Origin: Alphaproteobacteria bacterium
GTDB lineage: Bacteria; Pseudomonadota; Alphaproteobacteria; Micropepsales; Micropepsaceae
Assembly: GCA_016125165.1 (NCBI GenBank)
Contig: WGMH01000003.1
Coordinates: 1-64,000 of the forward strand
Direction: 5' to 3'
DNA: 64,000 nucleotides
Both the position numbers and the translations under genes were made by a program. Of the stretch, positions 34,728 through 44,517 are shown piece after piece (within the stretch, counting starts at the first letter, position 1; every line of letters starts with the position of its first letter). The notes beneath the pieces were generated by a model. That model did not search any database and was not told where the DNA came from. It saw only the letters and a list, made by a program, of their open reading frames with translations.

Positions 34728-35584
34728 ACGCGGCGCGGGCACTTCTGATCGCGGCAGCCGAAAGGCTGGCCGCGGCAGGTGTGGATTCGGCGCGGGTGGA
34801 TGCACGGGTGCTCTTTGCCCATGTGCTTGGCGTTTCCAGCAGTGAACTCCTGATGAATTCGACCGATGTCGATAGGCGGCTTTCCGCCGATGTGCTCGAA
34901 CGCTTTGACGCCGCCATTGCACGGCGGGCAAGGCGGGAGCCGGTTGCCTACATCACCGGCCGGAAGGATTTCTGGAATCTCACCTTCGACGTAGGCCCCG
35001 GCGCGCTTATTCCGCGCCCCGAAACCGAGTTGATGATTGAATTGGCGCAGCACCGCTTTCGGGATCACGACGCGGTGCTCAACGCGCTTGATCTTGGAAC
35101 CGGCAGCGGCTGCATCCTGCTAACCTTCCTGTCGATTTACCCAAAAGCCCAAGGGCTTGGCATCGATATCTCCGATGAAGCATTAAGCTGGGCCCGCAGG
35201 AATGCGCGCAAGTTTGGCGTTGAATTGCGGACGATGTTTCGGAAGAACCGCTGGGCAGAGGGCATAACCGGCTCCTTCGATGTGATCTTCGCCAATCCGC
35301 CCTATATCGACGATACGGATATGGCCCAGCTTGCGCCCGAGGTCGGCGGCCATGAACCACACGGCGCGCTTCATGGGGGAGCAGATGGTCTTGATGCTTA
35401 TCGGGAACTTGCGCCCCAGATCGCGGCGCGACTGAATCCGGGCGGATTCGCGCTGGTGGAGGTTGGGCTCGGGCAGGCAGCCGCCGTGGAGTCTTTGTTT
35501 GTGGCGCATGGATTGGACGCGCGCCAAACCGCCAGGGATCTGGCAGGAATCCCGCGAAATCTGGTGTTCCAGCGCCCGGCGTGA
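34724..35584 (+). CDS. prmC: Release factor glutamine N5-methyltransferase
   Basis: A 286-residue SAM enzyme that methylates the glutamine of GGQ in release factors. The substrate-binding NPPY motif is at 191-194 (FANPPYIDD), motif I is [13 protein letters not shown], and the N-terminal helical domain carries the [14 protein letters not shown] block. Its ATG overlaps the prfA stop (ATGA). It is followed by a 257-bp non-coding stretch that holds a structured RNA. Confidence 0.96.
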   Translation: MNAARALLIAAAERLAAAGVDSARVDARVLFAHVLGVSSSELLMNSTDVDRRLSADVLERFDAAIARRARREPVAYITGRKDFWNLTFDVGPGALIPRPETELMIELAQHRFRDHDAVLNALDLGTGSGCILLTFLSIYPKAQGLGIDISDEALSWARRNARKFGVELRTMFRKNRWAEGITGSFDVIFANPPYIDDTDMAQLAPEVGGHEPHGALHGGADGLDAYRELAPQIAARLNPGGFALVEVGLGQAAAVESLFVAHGLDARQTARDLAGIPRNLVFQRPA

Positions 35585-35600
35585 AACCCGCAAAAAACTG

Positions 35601-35836
35601 TTGGAAATGAGGGCGCGAGCCGCTAGCTTCCGGGCCGTGGGGAAGCAGGAACCCCCGCCGATCCCGGCCAGTCCGGATCGGGAATGCCATAAGGGGGCAA
35701 CGGGCGCCGAAGGGTGCCGGTTCTTGCGAAACGCGAAAGACGTAAGTCGAGACAGATAGCAGGATCGTGCCGCATATCCGCATGCTTTCGGGCGTGGATG
35801 ATATGCGCCGGGTCTGCCAGAACCAGACATAAGAGG
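35601..35836 (+). ncRNA. Structured leader or small RNA upstream of the DUF4167 gene
   Basis: The stretch has at least six helices. GGC-GCGA-GCC (35612-35621) has a GNRA loop. CCGATCC pairs with GGATCGG (35658-35664/35675-35681). GGCGCC-GAAG-GGTGCC (35703-35718) is a 6-bp stem. GAC-GTAA-GTC (35739-35748) has a second GNRA loop. CGCATAT/ATATGCG (35771-35807) encloses CATGC/GCGTG, and GTCTG/CAGAC (35812-35828) comes last. A long-range 9-bp helix joins GCAGGAACC (35645-35653) to GGTTCTTGC (35719-35727). The RBS at 35832-35836 follows directly. It does not match RNase P, tmRNA, 6S or SRP RNA as I know them. No T-run precedes the gene, so a cis-acting leader fits best. Confidence 0.55.
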
Positions 35837-35841
35837 TTTCC

Positions 35842-36261
35842 GTGAAGCGTTCACGTGGACGCGGCCGCCGGCCGCAGGGTGGTAGTAGCCAGGGCAACAA
35901 TATGAATCCGAACCGCACGTTCGATTCGACGGGCCCTGAGGTGAAAATTCGCGGCTCCGCCGCCCATGTCTATGAGAAGTATCTGCAGCTGGCCCGCGAT
36001 GCGAACTCATCCGGTGACCGGGTGATGGCTGAGAACTATCTGCAGCACGCCGAGCATTACTTCCGAATTCTCAGCGCCATGCAGGCGCAACAGCAGCAGC
36101 AGATGCAGAATGCGCAACAGCAGCCGCCCTATCAGGCGCAGCAGCGTCCGCAGGGCCCGAACGGCGTCGGCGACCAGCCATTCCCCCAGAACGGTAGCAG
36201 CGCGGCCTTCTCGCTTACCGGTTCGGGCGACGAAAACGAAGAAGCCGACGCGCTGGAATAG
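35842..36261 (+). CDS. DUF4167 protein with Arg-rich N-terminus
   Basis: A 139-residue protein of a family restricted largely to alphaproteobacteria. The start KRSRGRGRRPQ is strongly basic and could bind RNA. The conserved core follows (VKIRGSAAHVYEKYLQLARDANSSGDRVMAENYLQHAEHYFRIL, about residues 30-76), and the rest is Gln/Pro-rich low complexity. Function is unknown. The GTG start has AGAGG six bases upstream. Class-wide it lies between prmC and clpB. A structured RNA immediately upstream raises the possibility of autoregulation. Confidence 0.92.
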   Translation: MKRSRGRGRRPQGGSSQGNNMNPNRTFDSTGPEVKIRGSAAHVYEKYLQLARDANSSGDRVMAENYLQHAEHYFRILSAMQAQQQQQMQNAQQQPPYQAQQRPQGPNGVGDQPFPQNGSSAAFSLTGSGDENEEADALE

Positions 36262-36309
36262 TCAGTCTTCCTGCCCTTGCCAAACGGCCGGGTGATGCAC
36301 ACATAGGAT

Positions 36310-36337
36310 TTGAACGGTGCCTCTTGCGGGGCCGTAT
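36310..36337 (+). promoter_or_regulatory. Candidate heat-shock (RpoH) promoter of clpB
   Basis: TTGAAC (36310-36315) and CCGTAT (36332-36337) are separated by 16 nt, 63 bp upstream of clpB. The pair loosely fits the alphaproteobacterial RpoH pattern CTTGAA-N16/17-CyTAT. The -10 element is imperfect. Confidence 0.3.
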
Positions 36338-36400
36338 CCTAATGCATGAGACTCACGCGGGTTCGCTCTTGGGGCCGCCGTGGGGGCTTGAGAGGCTGAT

Positions 36401-39028
36401 ATGGACATCGAGAAATTCACGGAGCGCGCGCGCGGCTTCATTCAATCGGCGCAAGGTTTGGCACTTCGCTCAAACCATCAATATTTCACGCCTGAACATC
36501 TGCTGAAGGTTCTCATCGATGATGAGGAAGGCCTTGCCGCGCGCTTGATTCAGGCTGCGGGTGGCCGCGCGGATCAGGTGCGCCTTGGCGTCGAAGCGGC
36601 GCTGGCGAAATTGCCCAAAGTGGAGGGCTCCGGTTCAGGGCAGGTTTATCTGGCGCCGGAAACCGCGCGCCTGTTTGAAAGCGCTCAGGACATCGCAAAA
36701 AAGTCCGGCGATTCTTTTGTCACGGCGGAAATCCTGCTGCTGGCGCTGGCCATGGCTGCGAACACCGAGTCCGGCCGTCTGCTGAAGGCGGCGGGCGCAT
36801 CGCCACAGGGACTGAACACGGCGATCAAGGATTTGCGGCAAGGCCGCTCCGCCGACAGCGCGACGGCGGAAAACCAGTATGACGCGCTGAAGAAATACGC
36901 GCGCGATCTCACCGAGTTGGCGCGCACCGGTAAGCTCGATCCGGTCATTGGCCGTGACGAGGAAATCCGCCGCACCATCCAGGTTTTGTCGCGCCGCACG
37001 AAGAACAACCCCGTCCTTATCGGTGAACCGGGCGTCGGCAAAACTGCGATTGCGGAAGGCTTGGCGCTGCGCATCGTCAATGGCGATGTGCCGGAATCGC
37101 TGCGCGACAAGAAGCTGATGGCGCTCGATATGGGTTCGCTCATCGCCGGCGCCAAATATCGTGGCGAATTTGAGGAACGCCTGAAAGGCGTGCTCAACGA
37201 AGTCACCGCCGCCGAGGGCAAGATCATCCTGTTCATCGACGAAATGCACACGCTCGTTGGCGCGGGCAAGGCCGATGGCGCCATGGATGCGTCAAATCTT
37301 TTGAAGCCCGCGCTGGCGCGCGGCGAGCTGCATTGCGTCGGTGCAACGACGCTCGACGAATACCGCAAACATGTCGAGAAGGATGCGGCGCTTGCCCGGC
37401 GCTTCCAGCCGGTGTTCGTCAACGAACCTACGGTGGAAGATACCGTCTCGATCCTGCGTGGCCTGAAGGAAAAATACGAAGTCCATCACGGTGTGCGCAT
37501 CACGGATTCGGCCATTGTCGCGGCGGCACAGCTTTCGCACCGCTACATTCCCGATCGCTTTCTGCCAGACAAGGCCATCGACCTGATGGACGAGGCTGCG
37601 AGCCGCCTGCGCATGCAGGTGGATTCCAAGCCTGAAGAACTGGACGAACTGGACCGCCGTGTGATCCAGCTCAAGATCGAGCGCGAAGCCCTCAAGAAGG
37701 AGACCGACAAGGCCTCCCGGGACCGCCTCGTTGCGCTTGAGGAAGAACTCGCCAACCTGGAGGAACAGGCCAACGCGCTTACCGCCAAATGGCAGGAAGA
37801 AAAGAAGTCCGTCCAGAGCGTCCAGGCACTCAAGGAGAAACTCGATGCCGCGCGGCAAGACGTGGAAATCGCGCAGCGCAAGGGTGACTTCGCGCGCGCG
37901 GGCGAACTGACTTATGGAGTCATTCCGGGTCTGGAACGTCAGCTTCGCGAGATCGAAGAACAGCAGAGCGCCGCTCTGGTGCAGGAAGCCGTGACACCGG
38001 AAAACATCGCGCAGGTCGTGTCGCGCTGGACAGGTATTCCGGTCGACAAGATGCTGGAAGGCGAGCGCGAAAAACTTCTCAAGATGGAAGAGCAGTTGGA
38101 GAAGCGCGTCGTCGGCCAGAATGAGGCGGTGCGTGCCGTTGCCAATGCCGTGCGTCGCGCGCGCGCGGGCCTTCAGGATCCGAACCGGCCAATCGGTTCG
38201 TTCCTGTTCCTGGGTCCCACGGGTGTCGGCAAGACTGAACTCACCAAGGCGCTCGCCGAATTTCTCTTCGATGATGACACCGCAATGGTGCGCATCGACA
38301 TGAGCGAGTTCATGGAGAAGCACGCGGTTGCACGTCTCATCGGCGCACCTCCAGGGTATGTCGGGTATGAGGAAGGTGGCGTGCTGACCGAAGCTGTGCG
38401 TCGGCGGCCCTATCAGGTCATCCTGTTCGATGAAGTCGAAAAGGCGCATCAGGACGTGTTCAACGTTCTCTTGCAGGTTCTGGATGACGGCCGCCTGACA
38501 GACGGGCAGGGCCGCACGGTCGATTTCCGGAATACCGTGATTATCCTGACTTCGAACCTCGGAACCGAATTCCTGTCCGTGGAAACGGGTGAGACCCCGC
38601 AGGCTCGCGCACAGGTCATGCAGGCCGTGCGTGCCCATTTCCGCCCGGAATTTCTCAACCGTCTCGATGAAATCATCCTCTTCCATCGCCTCAGCCGGGC
38701 GAACATGGACAGGATCGTCGATATCCAGATGGGCCGTTTGAAACGGCTTTTGTCGGATCGCAAGATCGAGATCGATCTTAGCGAAGCGGCGCGTGAATGG
38801 TTGGCTTCTGCGGGTTACGATCCGGTCTATGGCGCGCGTCCGTTGAAGCGCGTCATTCAACGGCGCTTGCAGGATCCGCTCGCGCAGCTTCTGCTCGAAG
38901 GAAAGATCGCCGATGGTGATGCGGTGACGGTGGATGCCGGTCGCCGCGGCCTGAAGGTCAACGGTCAGGAGTTCGTCGCCAGCGACGATGAACTCGTGTC
39001 CGAACCGCCGAGCACCGCGCTGCACTGA
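36401..39028 (+). CDS. clpB: ATP-dependent disaggregase ClpB
   Basis: An 875-residue Hsp100 protein. It has an N-terminal Clp repeat domain (about 1-145), first AAA+ module with Walker [11 protein letters not shown] (about 205-214), the coiled-coil M domain (about 410-525), second AAA+ module with [10 protein letters not shown] (about 606-615) and a small C-terminal domain. ClpB works with DnaK to extract proteins from aggregates. The M domain and the absence of an IGF/L loop separate it from ClpA/ClpC. Heat-shock control is expected. Confidence 0.97.
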   Translation: MDIEKFTERARGFIQSAQGLALRSNHQYFTPEHLLKVLIDDEEGLAARLIQAAGGRADQVRLGVEAALAKLPKVEGSGSGQVYLAPETARLFESAQDIAKKSGDSFVTAEILLLALAMAANTESGRLLKAAGASPQGLNTAIKDLRQGRSADSATAENQYDALKKYARDLTELARTGKLDPVIGRDEEIRRTIQVLSRRTKNNPVLIGEPGVGKTAIAEGLALRIVNGDVPESLRDKKLMALDMGSLIAGAKYRGEFEERLKGVLNEVTAAEGKIILFIDEMHTLVGAGKADGAMDASNLLKPALARGELHCVGATTLDEYRKHVEKDAALARRFQPVFVNEPTVEDTVSILRGLKEKYEVHHGVRITDSAIVAAAQLSHRYIPDRFLPDKAIDLMDEAASRLRMQVDSKPEELDELDRRVIQLKIEREALKKETDKASRDRLVALEEELANLEEQANALTAKWQEEKKSVQSVQALKEKLDAARQDVEIAQRKGDFARAGELTYGVIPGLERQLREIEEQQSAALVQEAVTPENIAQVVSRWTGIPVDKMLEGEREKLLKMEEQLEKRVVGQNEAVRAVANAVRRARAGLQDPNRPIGSFLFLGPTGVGKTELTKALAEFLFDDDTAMVRIDMSEFMEKHAVARLIGAPPGYVGYEEGGVLTEAVRRRPYQVILFDEVEKAHQDVFNVLLQVLDDGRLTDGQGRTVDFRNTVIILTSNLGTEFLSVETGETPQARAQVMQAVRAHFRPEFLNRLDEIILFHRLSRANMDRIVDIQMGRLKRLLSDRKIEIDLSEAAREWLASAGYDPVYGARPLKRVIQRRLQDPLAQLLLEGKIADGDAVTVDAGRRGLKVNGQEFVASDDELVSEPPSTALH

Positions 39029-39084
39029 CCAGCTTGACGGGATATTGAAGAGCATGCACACCCTTGGCGGGGGAAAGCCGCCGC

Positions 39085-40536
39085 ATGCTCTTCAATTCCC
39101 AGGTGTTCCTGTACGGGTACCTGCCCGTTACGCTGATCGGCTTTCTGCTACTGGCGCGGCGCGCCGGCGCCTTTGCCGCGCAGTTGTGGCTCACCCTCGC
39201 ATCCATCGTTTTCTATGCATGGACCGGCTGGCCCGTTCTTTGGGTCCTGCTTCTGTCAATTCTGGTCAACTTCTTCGTCGGTCGCGTGCTTGTTGCGCGC
39301 GCGGCGGCGGAACAGTCCAGCCGGTTGCCGCTGATTGCGGGAATTGTCTTCAATCTCCTGCTGCTGGGCTATTTCAAATACGCCCATTTCATCGTCGACA
39401 GCCTCGGCCTTGCTGATCGTCTTTCATTCGGCGAAATCGCGCTGCCGATCGGCATTTCATTCTACACCTTCACGCAGATTGCCTTTCTCGTGGACGCCGC
39501 GCGCCGCCAGGCGGAGCCATACGATCTGCCGCGCTACGGGCTCTTCGTCACCTTCTTCCCGCATCTGATTGCCGGTCCCATCATCCACCACAAGGAGATG
39601 ATGCCCCAGTTCGCGGATCCGAAGACCTATGTGTTTTCTTCGGAGAACCTTGCCGTCGGATTCTCGCTTTTTGCGATGGGGTTGTTCAAGAAGGTCGTCT
39701 TCGCGGATCGCATTGCGCCCTTTGCATCGCCGGTATTCTCTGCCGCGGAAACCGGAGCCGCCATTTCCTTCGGCGATGCATGGATTGCCGCGCTCGCCTA
39801 TACGCTGCAGATATACTTCGATTTCTCGGCCTATTCCGACATGGCCATCGGACTGGCACGCATGTTCGGCGTTCATCTGCCGATCAATTTCAATTCGCCC
39901 TACAAATCGCGTTCCATCGTGGAGTTTTGGCGGCGCTGGCACATGACACTGTCGCGCTTCCTGCGCGATTACGTTTACATCCCGCTGGGCGGAAACCGCC
40001 ACGGCAAGACGCGTCGCTATGTCAATCTGATCATCACCATGCTGCTTGGCGGTTTGTGGCATGGCGCCAACTGGACCTTCGTGGTGTGGGGCGGATTGCA
40101 TGGCGTCTATCTGGCAATCAACCACGCGTGGGGCGGGCTGCGCTGGAAGCTGCCGGATTCGCTCGCACTCGGTTTGACATTCCTTGCCACGATTGTTGCG
40201 TGGATTTTCTTTCGGGCGGAAAGCTTTTCCGGCGCCACGGCAATGCTGCGCGGCCTTGTGGGCAGTACCGGACTTTGGGAGCCGAACTTCGTAGGCATTC
40301 AGGGCGCGCTCTATGCGCTGCCCATGCTGATCGTCGCGCTGTGGGCTCCCAACACGCAGCAGATGCTGCGCGACTACATGCCCGCCAGCTTCTACGACAT
40401 CGAACCGCCACGGGGGCAGGGCAAAACACTTGTGCTGATGCCCACGCGGCGGACCGCGGCGTTGGTTTCCTTCGTCTTCCTCATCGCCTGCCTTCTTATC
40501 CCGAAGGCCAGCGAATTCTTGTACTTCCAGTTCTGA
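39085..40536 (+). CDS. MBOAT O-acyltransferase (AlgI/DltB-like)
   Basis: A 483-residue polytopic membrane protein with about 11 hydrophobic segments. The catalytic histidine of the MBOAT family is His326 in GGLWHGANWTF; VEFWRRWHMTLSRFLRDYVYIPLGGN is the usual preceding block. AlgI/DltB/PatA-type members pass acyl groups, usually acetyl, across the membrane to an extracytoplasmic partner that modifies polysaccharide or cell wall. The partner here is the next gene, joined by a TGATG overlap. ATG 39085 has GGGGGAAAG upstream. Confidence 0.93.
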   Translation: MLFNSQVFLYGYLPVTLIGFLLLARRAGAFAAQLWLTLASIVFYAWTGWPVLWVLLLSILVNFFVGRVLVARAAAEQSSRLPLIAGIVFNLLLLGYFKYAHFIVDSLGLADRLSFGEIALPIGISFYTFTQIAFLVDAARRQAEPYDLPRYGLFVTFFPHLIAGPIIHHKEMMPQFADPKTYVFSSENLAVGFSLFAMGLFKKVVFADRIAPFASPVFSAAETGAAISFGDAWIAALAYTLQIYFDFSAYSDMAIGLARMFGVHLPINFNSPYKSRSIVEFWRRWHMTLSRFLRDYVYIPLGGNRHGKTRRYVNLIITMLLGGLWHGANWTFVVWGGLHGVYLAINHAWGGLRWKLPDSLALGLTFLATIVAWIFFRAESFSGATAMLRGLVGSTGLWEPNFVGIQGALYALPMLIVALWAPNTQQMLRDYMPASFYDIEPPRGQGKTLVLMPTRRTAALVSFVFLIACLLIPKASEFLYFQF

Positions 40537-41744
40537 TGCTGTCCTGGGCCGCCTATCTGCGCATCTTTTTTACGCTGGTATTGAGCGGCACCGCTCTTGT
40601 GGGCGCGGCGAACTTCGTGATCGACCCGAAGGCCCTGTGGCATCCCGTCGAAGGGGGAACACTCGAACGTCCTCTGGCCCAGAACGACGGCGGCCGCCTC
40701 TATCGTTCGGAGCGGCTGGCGCGTGGCAACCTTCAGGCGGTCATTCTCGGTTCCTCGCGCTGCGCGGGTTCGATCGACCCGAAAGAGCCAGCTTTTGCGG
40801 GCATGAACACCTTCAATGCCTGCATGCTGCGCTCCAACATCGCTGAAACCATTGATTTCGGACGTTTCGCCGCCGCACACAATCGCGGCCTTCGGCGCAT
40901 GGTCATCGCACTGGATTTCTTCAGCTTCACCAGCCGGCGCGCGTCCTATGGCGATTATGAGTTCAGTCGCCTTGCCGGCAATTCATCGCTGGGTGTTGCC
41001 TCAAGCTATCTGCTGTCCTTCGACACATTGGAGCTTTCGCTTTCAACGCTGATCGAGAATCTGAAAGGGCGGCCCGTGCGCCTCAAGGACAATGGCTTCA
41101 ACGATGTCGATGTCGCGCCGCCCAAGGTTCCGCCCCGCAAGCGCTTCGACGACATTCTGCTCGAAGACTATCTCGTGAGCCCTGTGAGCTATGCGGCTTA
41201 TCACTATGACCCGGAGCGTACACGCGCGCTCGATGACTTCCTCTCGGAGTTGCGCGCACGTCACATCGACGTGTGGCTTTACATTCCGCCCATTCACGCG
41301 CGACAGATGGAAGTCATTCGCCAATTGGATCTGCAGTCCGTGTTCGAGCGCTGGTTGACCGATGTGACACGTATTGCGGCAAAGAACGACGATGCGCTGT
41401 ACGATTTCGCCACTTACAATCCCATCACCACCGAAGTTGTCCCACCGCCGGGCGACCGCCGTGAGATGAAATGGTATTGGGAATCGTCCCACGCCAAGGC
41501 CACCACAGGGCGTCTGGTGGTCGAACGTCTCTGGAAGAAAGCCGATGCCCGCATCCCGGTCTGGTTTGGTGTCCGCCTGACGCCGCAGAACATCGCCACC
41601 ACGATCACGCAGATGGACGCAGGACGCTCAGCCTATGCCAGATTGCAGCCGGGCGAGATCGCGCAAATCGAAAGGCTCGTCCGCCAGACCGCACCTGTCA
41701 GGGCACGGCTGCGCAGACTTTATCCGGATAGTCAGGCGCGTTAG
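40536..41744 (+). CDS. SGNH-like acyltransferase partner of the MBOAT protein
   Basis: A 402-residue protein with one N-terminal membrane anchor (about 5-27) and a periplasmic body. It carries AVILGSSRCAGSID (GSSR at 72-75), matching the block I serine of SGNH/AlgJ-like acyl carriers. Late SSHAKATTGRLVVERL is in the place of the catalytic His region. It thus resembles the AlgJ/AlgX/DltD-type extracytoplasmic half of two-protein O-acetylation systems. It overlaps the MBOAT stop by one base. The acceptor polymer is unknown; no glycosyltransferase or polysaccharide genes lie nearby. Confidence 0.75.
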   Translation: MLSWAAYLRIFFTLVLSGTALVGAANFVIDPKALWHPVEGGTLERPLAQNDGGRLYRSERLARGNLQAVILGSSRCAGSIDPKEPAFAGMNTFNACMLRSNIAETIDFGRFAAAHNRGLRRMVIALDFFSFTSRRASYGDYEFSRLAGNSSLGVASSYLLSFDTLELSLSTLIENLKGRPVRLKDNGFNDVDVAPPKVPPRKRFDDILLEDYLVSPVSYAAYHYDPERTRALDDFLSELRARHIDVWLYIPPIHARQMEVIRQLDLQSVFERWLTDVTRIAAKNDDALYDFATYNPITTEVVPPPGDRREMKWYWESSHAKATTGRLVVERLWKKADARIPVWFGVRLTPQNIATTITQMDAGRSAYARLQPGEIAQIERLVRQTAPVRARLRRLYPDSQAR

Positions 41745-41747
41745 CGC

Positions 41748-43433
41748 TCAATCCTTCGCGGCGCGCAGGTCGGCGGTGTTGTCCGCCAGCTTGGTTTCCA
41801 GCGGCATGGAGGCGAGCTTGCCGTCAATGCCCGCGCGTGTCGCCATGAAGGTCTTCAGGTCTTTGCCATTCAGCTTGCGGCCGGTGGCCACTTTCACTTT
41901 CAGCGGATTGACCTGATTGCCGTTGATGACAATTTCATAGTGCAGATGTGGTCCGGTCGACATGCCGGTGTTGCCGCTATAGGCGATGATCTGGCCTTGG
42001 CGCACATGCGTTCCCTGGCGGATGCCCGCGGCGAAGCGCGACAGATGTCCATAGGCCGTCGCATAGCCGTTAGGCATCTGCACCTTCACGTAGTTGCCGT
42101 AACCGCTCTTGCGTCCGGCGAAAGCGATGGTGCCGCTACCGGCGGCCATCACCGGCGTTCCGATGGGAACTGCGAAGTCGATGCCCTTGTGCATGCGGCT
42201 GTAGCCCAGCACCGGATGGAAACGCATGCCGAAGCCCGAGGAGATGCGCGCGCCGTCAACCGGCGTTTTCATCAGCATGCTCTTGGCGCTCTGGCCCTTG
42301 GCATTGAAATAGTCCGCCGGCTCGCTGTCATTGGGCTGGAAGCGATAGAGCGCGATCTTCTGGCCGTGCAGCGTCATCGCCGCATAGGCAATTTCGCCTT
42401 CCTTCGCGGCGAGGCCTTCTGGCGTGTAGTAGTAGTTGTACAGAACCTCGAAGGAGTCTCCGGGGTGGATGTCGCGCTGGAAGTCCACCTCATACGAGAA
42501 CATGTGGATCATCTCGACCACGACATCGGCAGGAATGCCCGCCTGCATCGCGGCAAGATAGAGGCTGGAATCGATCTTCGCGCCCGCATGGTGGTGGCGC
42601 TCTGTCAGTTCCTTCTGCACATCATCGGCAACGAACCCGCCATCGGGATTGCGTGTCAGCGTGATCTCGTGATCAACCGTCGGCGAGAACTTCATCGACA
42701 GCAACTGTCCAAGCGCGGGCGCGGCGTTATTGCCGTCGTCGTCCTGGTTGTCCTGTGCGGCGTTGGCCGGCGTGTAGGTGATCTGCACGGAAGGCGTGTC
42801 CACCTGCTTCACCGAAATCTCGAAACTTTGTCCGGCGCGCAGCGTGCGAAGATTGTAGATCTTCGCCAGCGCCACCACGGCGGCATTGGCATCATCGCCG
42901 GTCACGCCCGCATCGGTGAGAGCGCCAACCAGCGTGTCGCCGGAATCCATCGTCACCGTGTGCGTGTCGGTTCCCGGCTCCGCATCGTCATCCAGTTGCT
43001 GGGCTTGCAGCGCACTGTCCAGTGTGAAGCCATCACCATCGCGATGCGTCGCGCGATCGACAATCGGACCCGTGGGACCGAATGCGGCATAGTTTGCGCG
43101 CGCCGCGTCATCGCGCGAGGCCAGACGCAGAAACAACTGATAGGGCAGCATTGACGGTTGGCCGTCAGATGTGCGCGCGTTCGCTGGCGGAACGATGCCC
43201 GCGGCAAGCCACGCCACGGAACCGGCGACGAGGGCAGTCACGGATGTGGAGACAAGCGCCCAGCGGCCATCGGTGGTGGAGAGGGCAGAGGCGGCGGATC
43301 TGGTTGTCTGGCGCCATTTGCGCAGCAGGGTTTCGAACGAATTTTCATCGTTTCGACGTCCCACAGCGGTACCCCTTCTCTTGCGAACCGGCAACGACTG
43401 GCCAGCCCGTGCGCGCCCAAAAGCGTGACGCAT
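41748..43433 (-). CDS. M23 family metallopeptidase with LysM/OapA-like domain
   Basis: A 561-residue inner-membrane-anchored endopeptidase with one N-terminal TM helix (about 60-85). A LysM/OapA-like module follows (SGDTLVGALTDAG, LYNLRTLRAGQSFEI). The C-terminal LytM domain has the Zn ligands in RFHPVLGYSRMHKGIDF and GPHLHYEI, so it should be active. Such enzymes cut peptidoglycan cross-links during growth or division. ATG 43433 is preferred, with GGAG ten bases upstream; the frame extends by three codons to a TTG with no room for a site. Confidence 0.93.
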   Translation of the reverse strand: MRHAFGRARAGQSLPVRKRRGTAVGRRNDENSFETLLRKWRQTTRSAASALSTTDGRWALVSTSVTALVAGSVAWLAAGIVPPANARTSDGQPSMLPYQLFLRLASRDDAARANYAAFGPTGPIVDRATHRDGDGFTLDSALQAQQLDDDAEPGTDTHTVTMDSGDTLVGALTDAGVTGDDANAAVVALAKIYNLRTLRAGQSFEISVKQVDTPSVQITYTPANAAQDNQDDDGNNAAPALGQLLSMKFSPTVDHEITLTRNPDGGFVADDVQKELTERHHHAGAKIDSSLYLAAMQAGIPADVVVEMIHMFSYEVDFQRDIHPGDSFEVLYNYYYTPEGLAAKEGEIAYAAMTLHGQKIALYRFQPNDSEPADYFNAKGQSAKSMLMKTPVDGARISSGFGMRFHPVLGYSRMHKGIDFAVPIGTPVMAAGSGTIAFAGRKSGYGNYVKVQMPNGYATAYGHLSRFAAGIRQGTHVRQGQIIAYSGNTGMSTGPHLHYEIVINGNQVNPLKVKVATGRKLNGKDLKTFMATRAGIDGKLASMPLETKLADNTADLRAAKD

Positions 43434-43558
43434 ATAGCCCAATCTCCATTACGCGCGTCAACCGTTAAGGTCATGTTAACGATAGGGAATCGGCCGTCCC
43501 GATCCCGCACGTCTCGCCTGCGTCTGCGCAAGCCTTGGGCCATCCGCCTGCATCGTCC

Positions 43559-43597
43559 AAAATACAAGCGCGCCGCCAGATTTCTCTGACGGCGCGC
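43559..43597 (-). terminator. Intrinsic terminator of the PadR/HAAS operon
   Basis: A 12-bp GC stem with one G-T mismatch (43568-43579 / 43586-43597) and a 6-nt loop. On the minus strand it is followed by TTGTATTTT, matching a Rho-independent terminator 17 bp after the HAAS-protein stop. Confidence 0.8.
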
Positions 43598-43614
43598 AAT
43601 AATCGAAAAGAAAC

Positions 43615-44517
43615 TCAGAGCCGAACGAGCAGCAATTCGGCGATGCGGCCGTGAAGCCAACCAATGCCGCGCGCGATGTGGAGCAGCACGAAGAACAGAA
43701 ACAGTCCAACGAACGCCGCAAGAATAAGGCCCGGCGCGGTGTGCAGCAGATGTTCCAGCCAGGGAACTTCACTGATCTGCACATGCGATTCGCCGGTAAC
43801 GAGTCCCGCGATGGATCCGAGCGTCAACCCGAGCGAAAGGGCGATACCCGTCACAGCCGCCGTGAAATAGACAATGCCGAGCGGCAGCATCAGCAGAAGA
43901 TACAGCATCGAAGACCAGGTGCGCGTATCCATCAGCGCATCTTTGATCCGTACCCAGAGCGTTTCGTCGGCTTGCGTCGCCGGCGGCAGGCGGCGTGGCA
44001 TGCGCACGCCCAGGAGACCCTCAACGATGCGGCCCTCGACATGCGCGAGCACGCGCACCGAACCGATGAAGAGCAGCGCGAACGGTATGCCGATGATGAG
44101 GATAAAAAGGCCAACGGTCAGCGAAAGGCCCGTCACCGCCCATGTGAAGTAGAAAGTGCCGGTCGCAAGCGACAGAAGCATGTACAGCAGCGCGCCATAC
44201 GTGCGCGGATCGGTTACGACACTGAAGAATCCATAGCTGCGTTCTGGCGCCTGCTCGGATTTCGGGAAAGGTCCCTGAATTGCGGCTTCCATGTCTCGAT
44301 ATTCCTCTGCGATTTCCTCGGGGGTTCCATAAGTGCGGACGACGTCGGCAAGGATCTCTGGCTCCGTCCGCTCGGGGCTCATTGCCATTTCGTTATTCAG
44401 GTGTTCTTCGCAGTCAGCCAACGCGTCGCTGATCAGGCCGGGTGAGCAGCCCTTCAGCGCGCGTTGCAGCGCGCTCAGATAGGCCCGGACCGTTTCAGGC
44501 GGAGGGCTGGTATTCAT
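43615..44517 (-). CDS. Membrane protein with HAAS and sensor-like domains
   Basis: A 300-residue protein. Residues about 1-75 form a HAAS-type helical domain (AYLSALQRALKGCSPGLISDALADCEEHL, then YGTPEEIAEEYR), followed by two repeated membrane units (about 100-175 and 205-290) of the putative-sensor type, each with DPRTYGALLYMLLSLATGTFYFTWAVTG / DTRTWSSMLYLLLMLPLGIVYFTAAVTG. HAAS domains are the usual partners of PadR regulators and probably bind them. The gene starts 23 bp inside the padR frame, so the two are coupled. Confidence 0.82.
   Translation of the reverse strand: MNTSPPPETVRAYLSALQRALKGCSPGLISDALADCEEHLNNEMAMSPERTEPEILADVVRTYGTPEEIAEEYRDMEAAIQGPFPKSEQAPERSYGFFSVVTDPRTYGALLYMLLSLATGTFYFTWAVTGLSLTVGLFILIIGIPFALLFIGSVRVLAHVEGRIVEGLLGVRMPRRLPPATQADETLWVRIKDALMDTRTWSSMLYLLLMLPLGIVYFTAAVTGIALSLGLTLGSIAGLVTGESHVQISEVPWLEHLLHTAPGLILAAFVGLFLFFVLLHIARGIGWLHGRIAELLLVRL

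Noticed and set aside
35585-35841. RNase P, 6S, tmRNA or SRP RNA
   Set aside because: The conserved core motifs of each (for example the GAGGAAAGUCC of RNase P, the tmRNA acceptor stem) are absent.
37292-39061. A 589-codon frame antisense to clpB
   Set aside because: ClpB on the plus strand is complete and unmistakable; the antisense frame has no recognisable motif.
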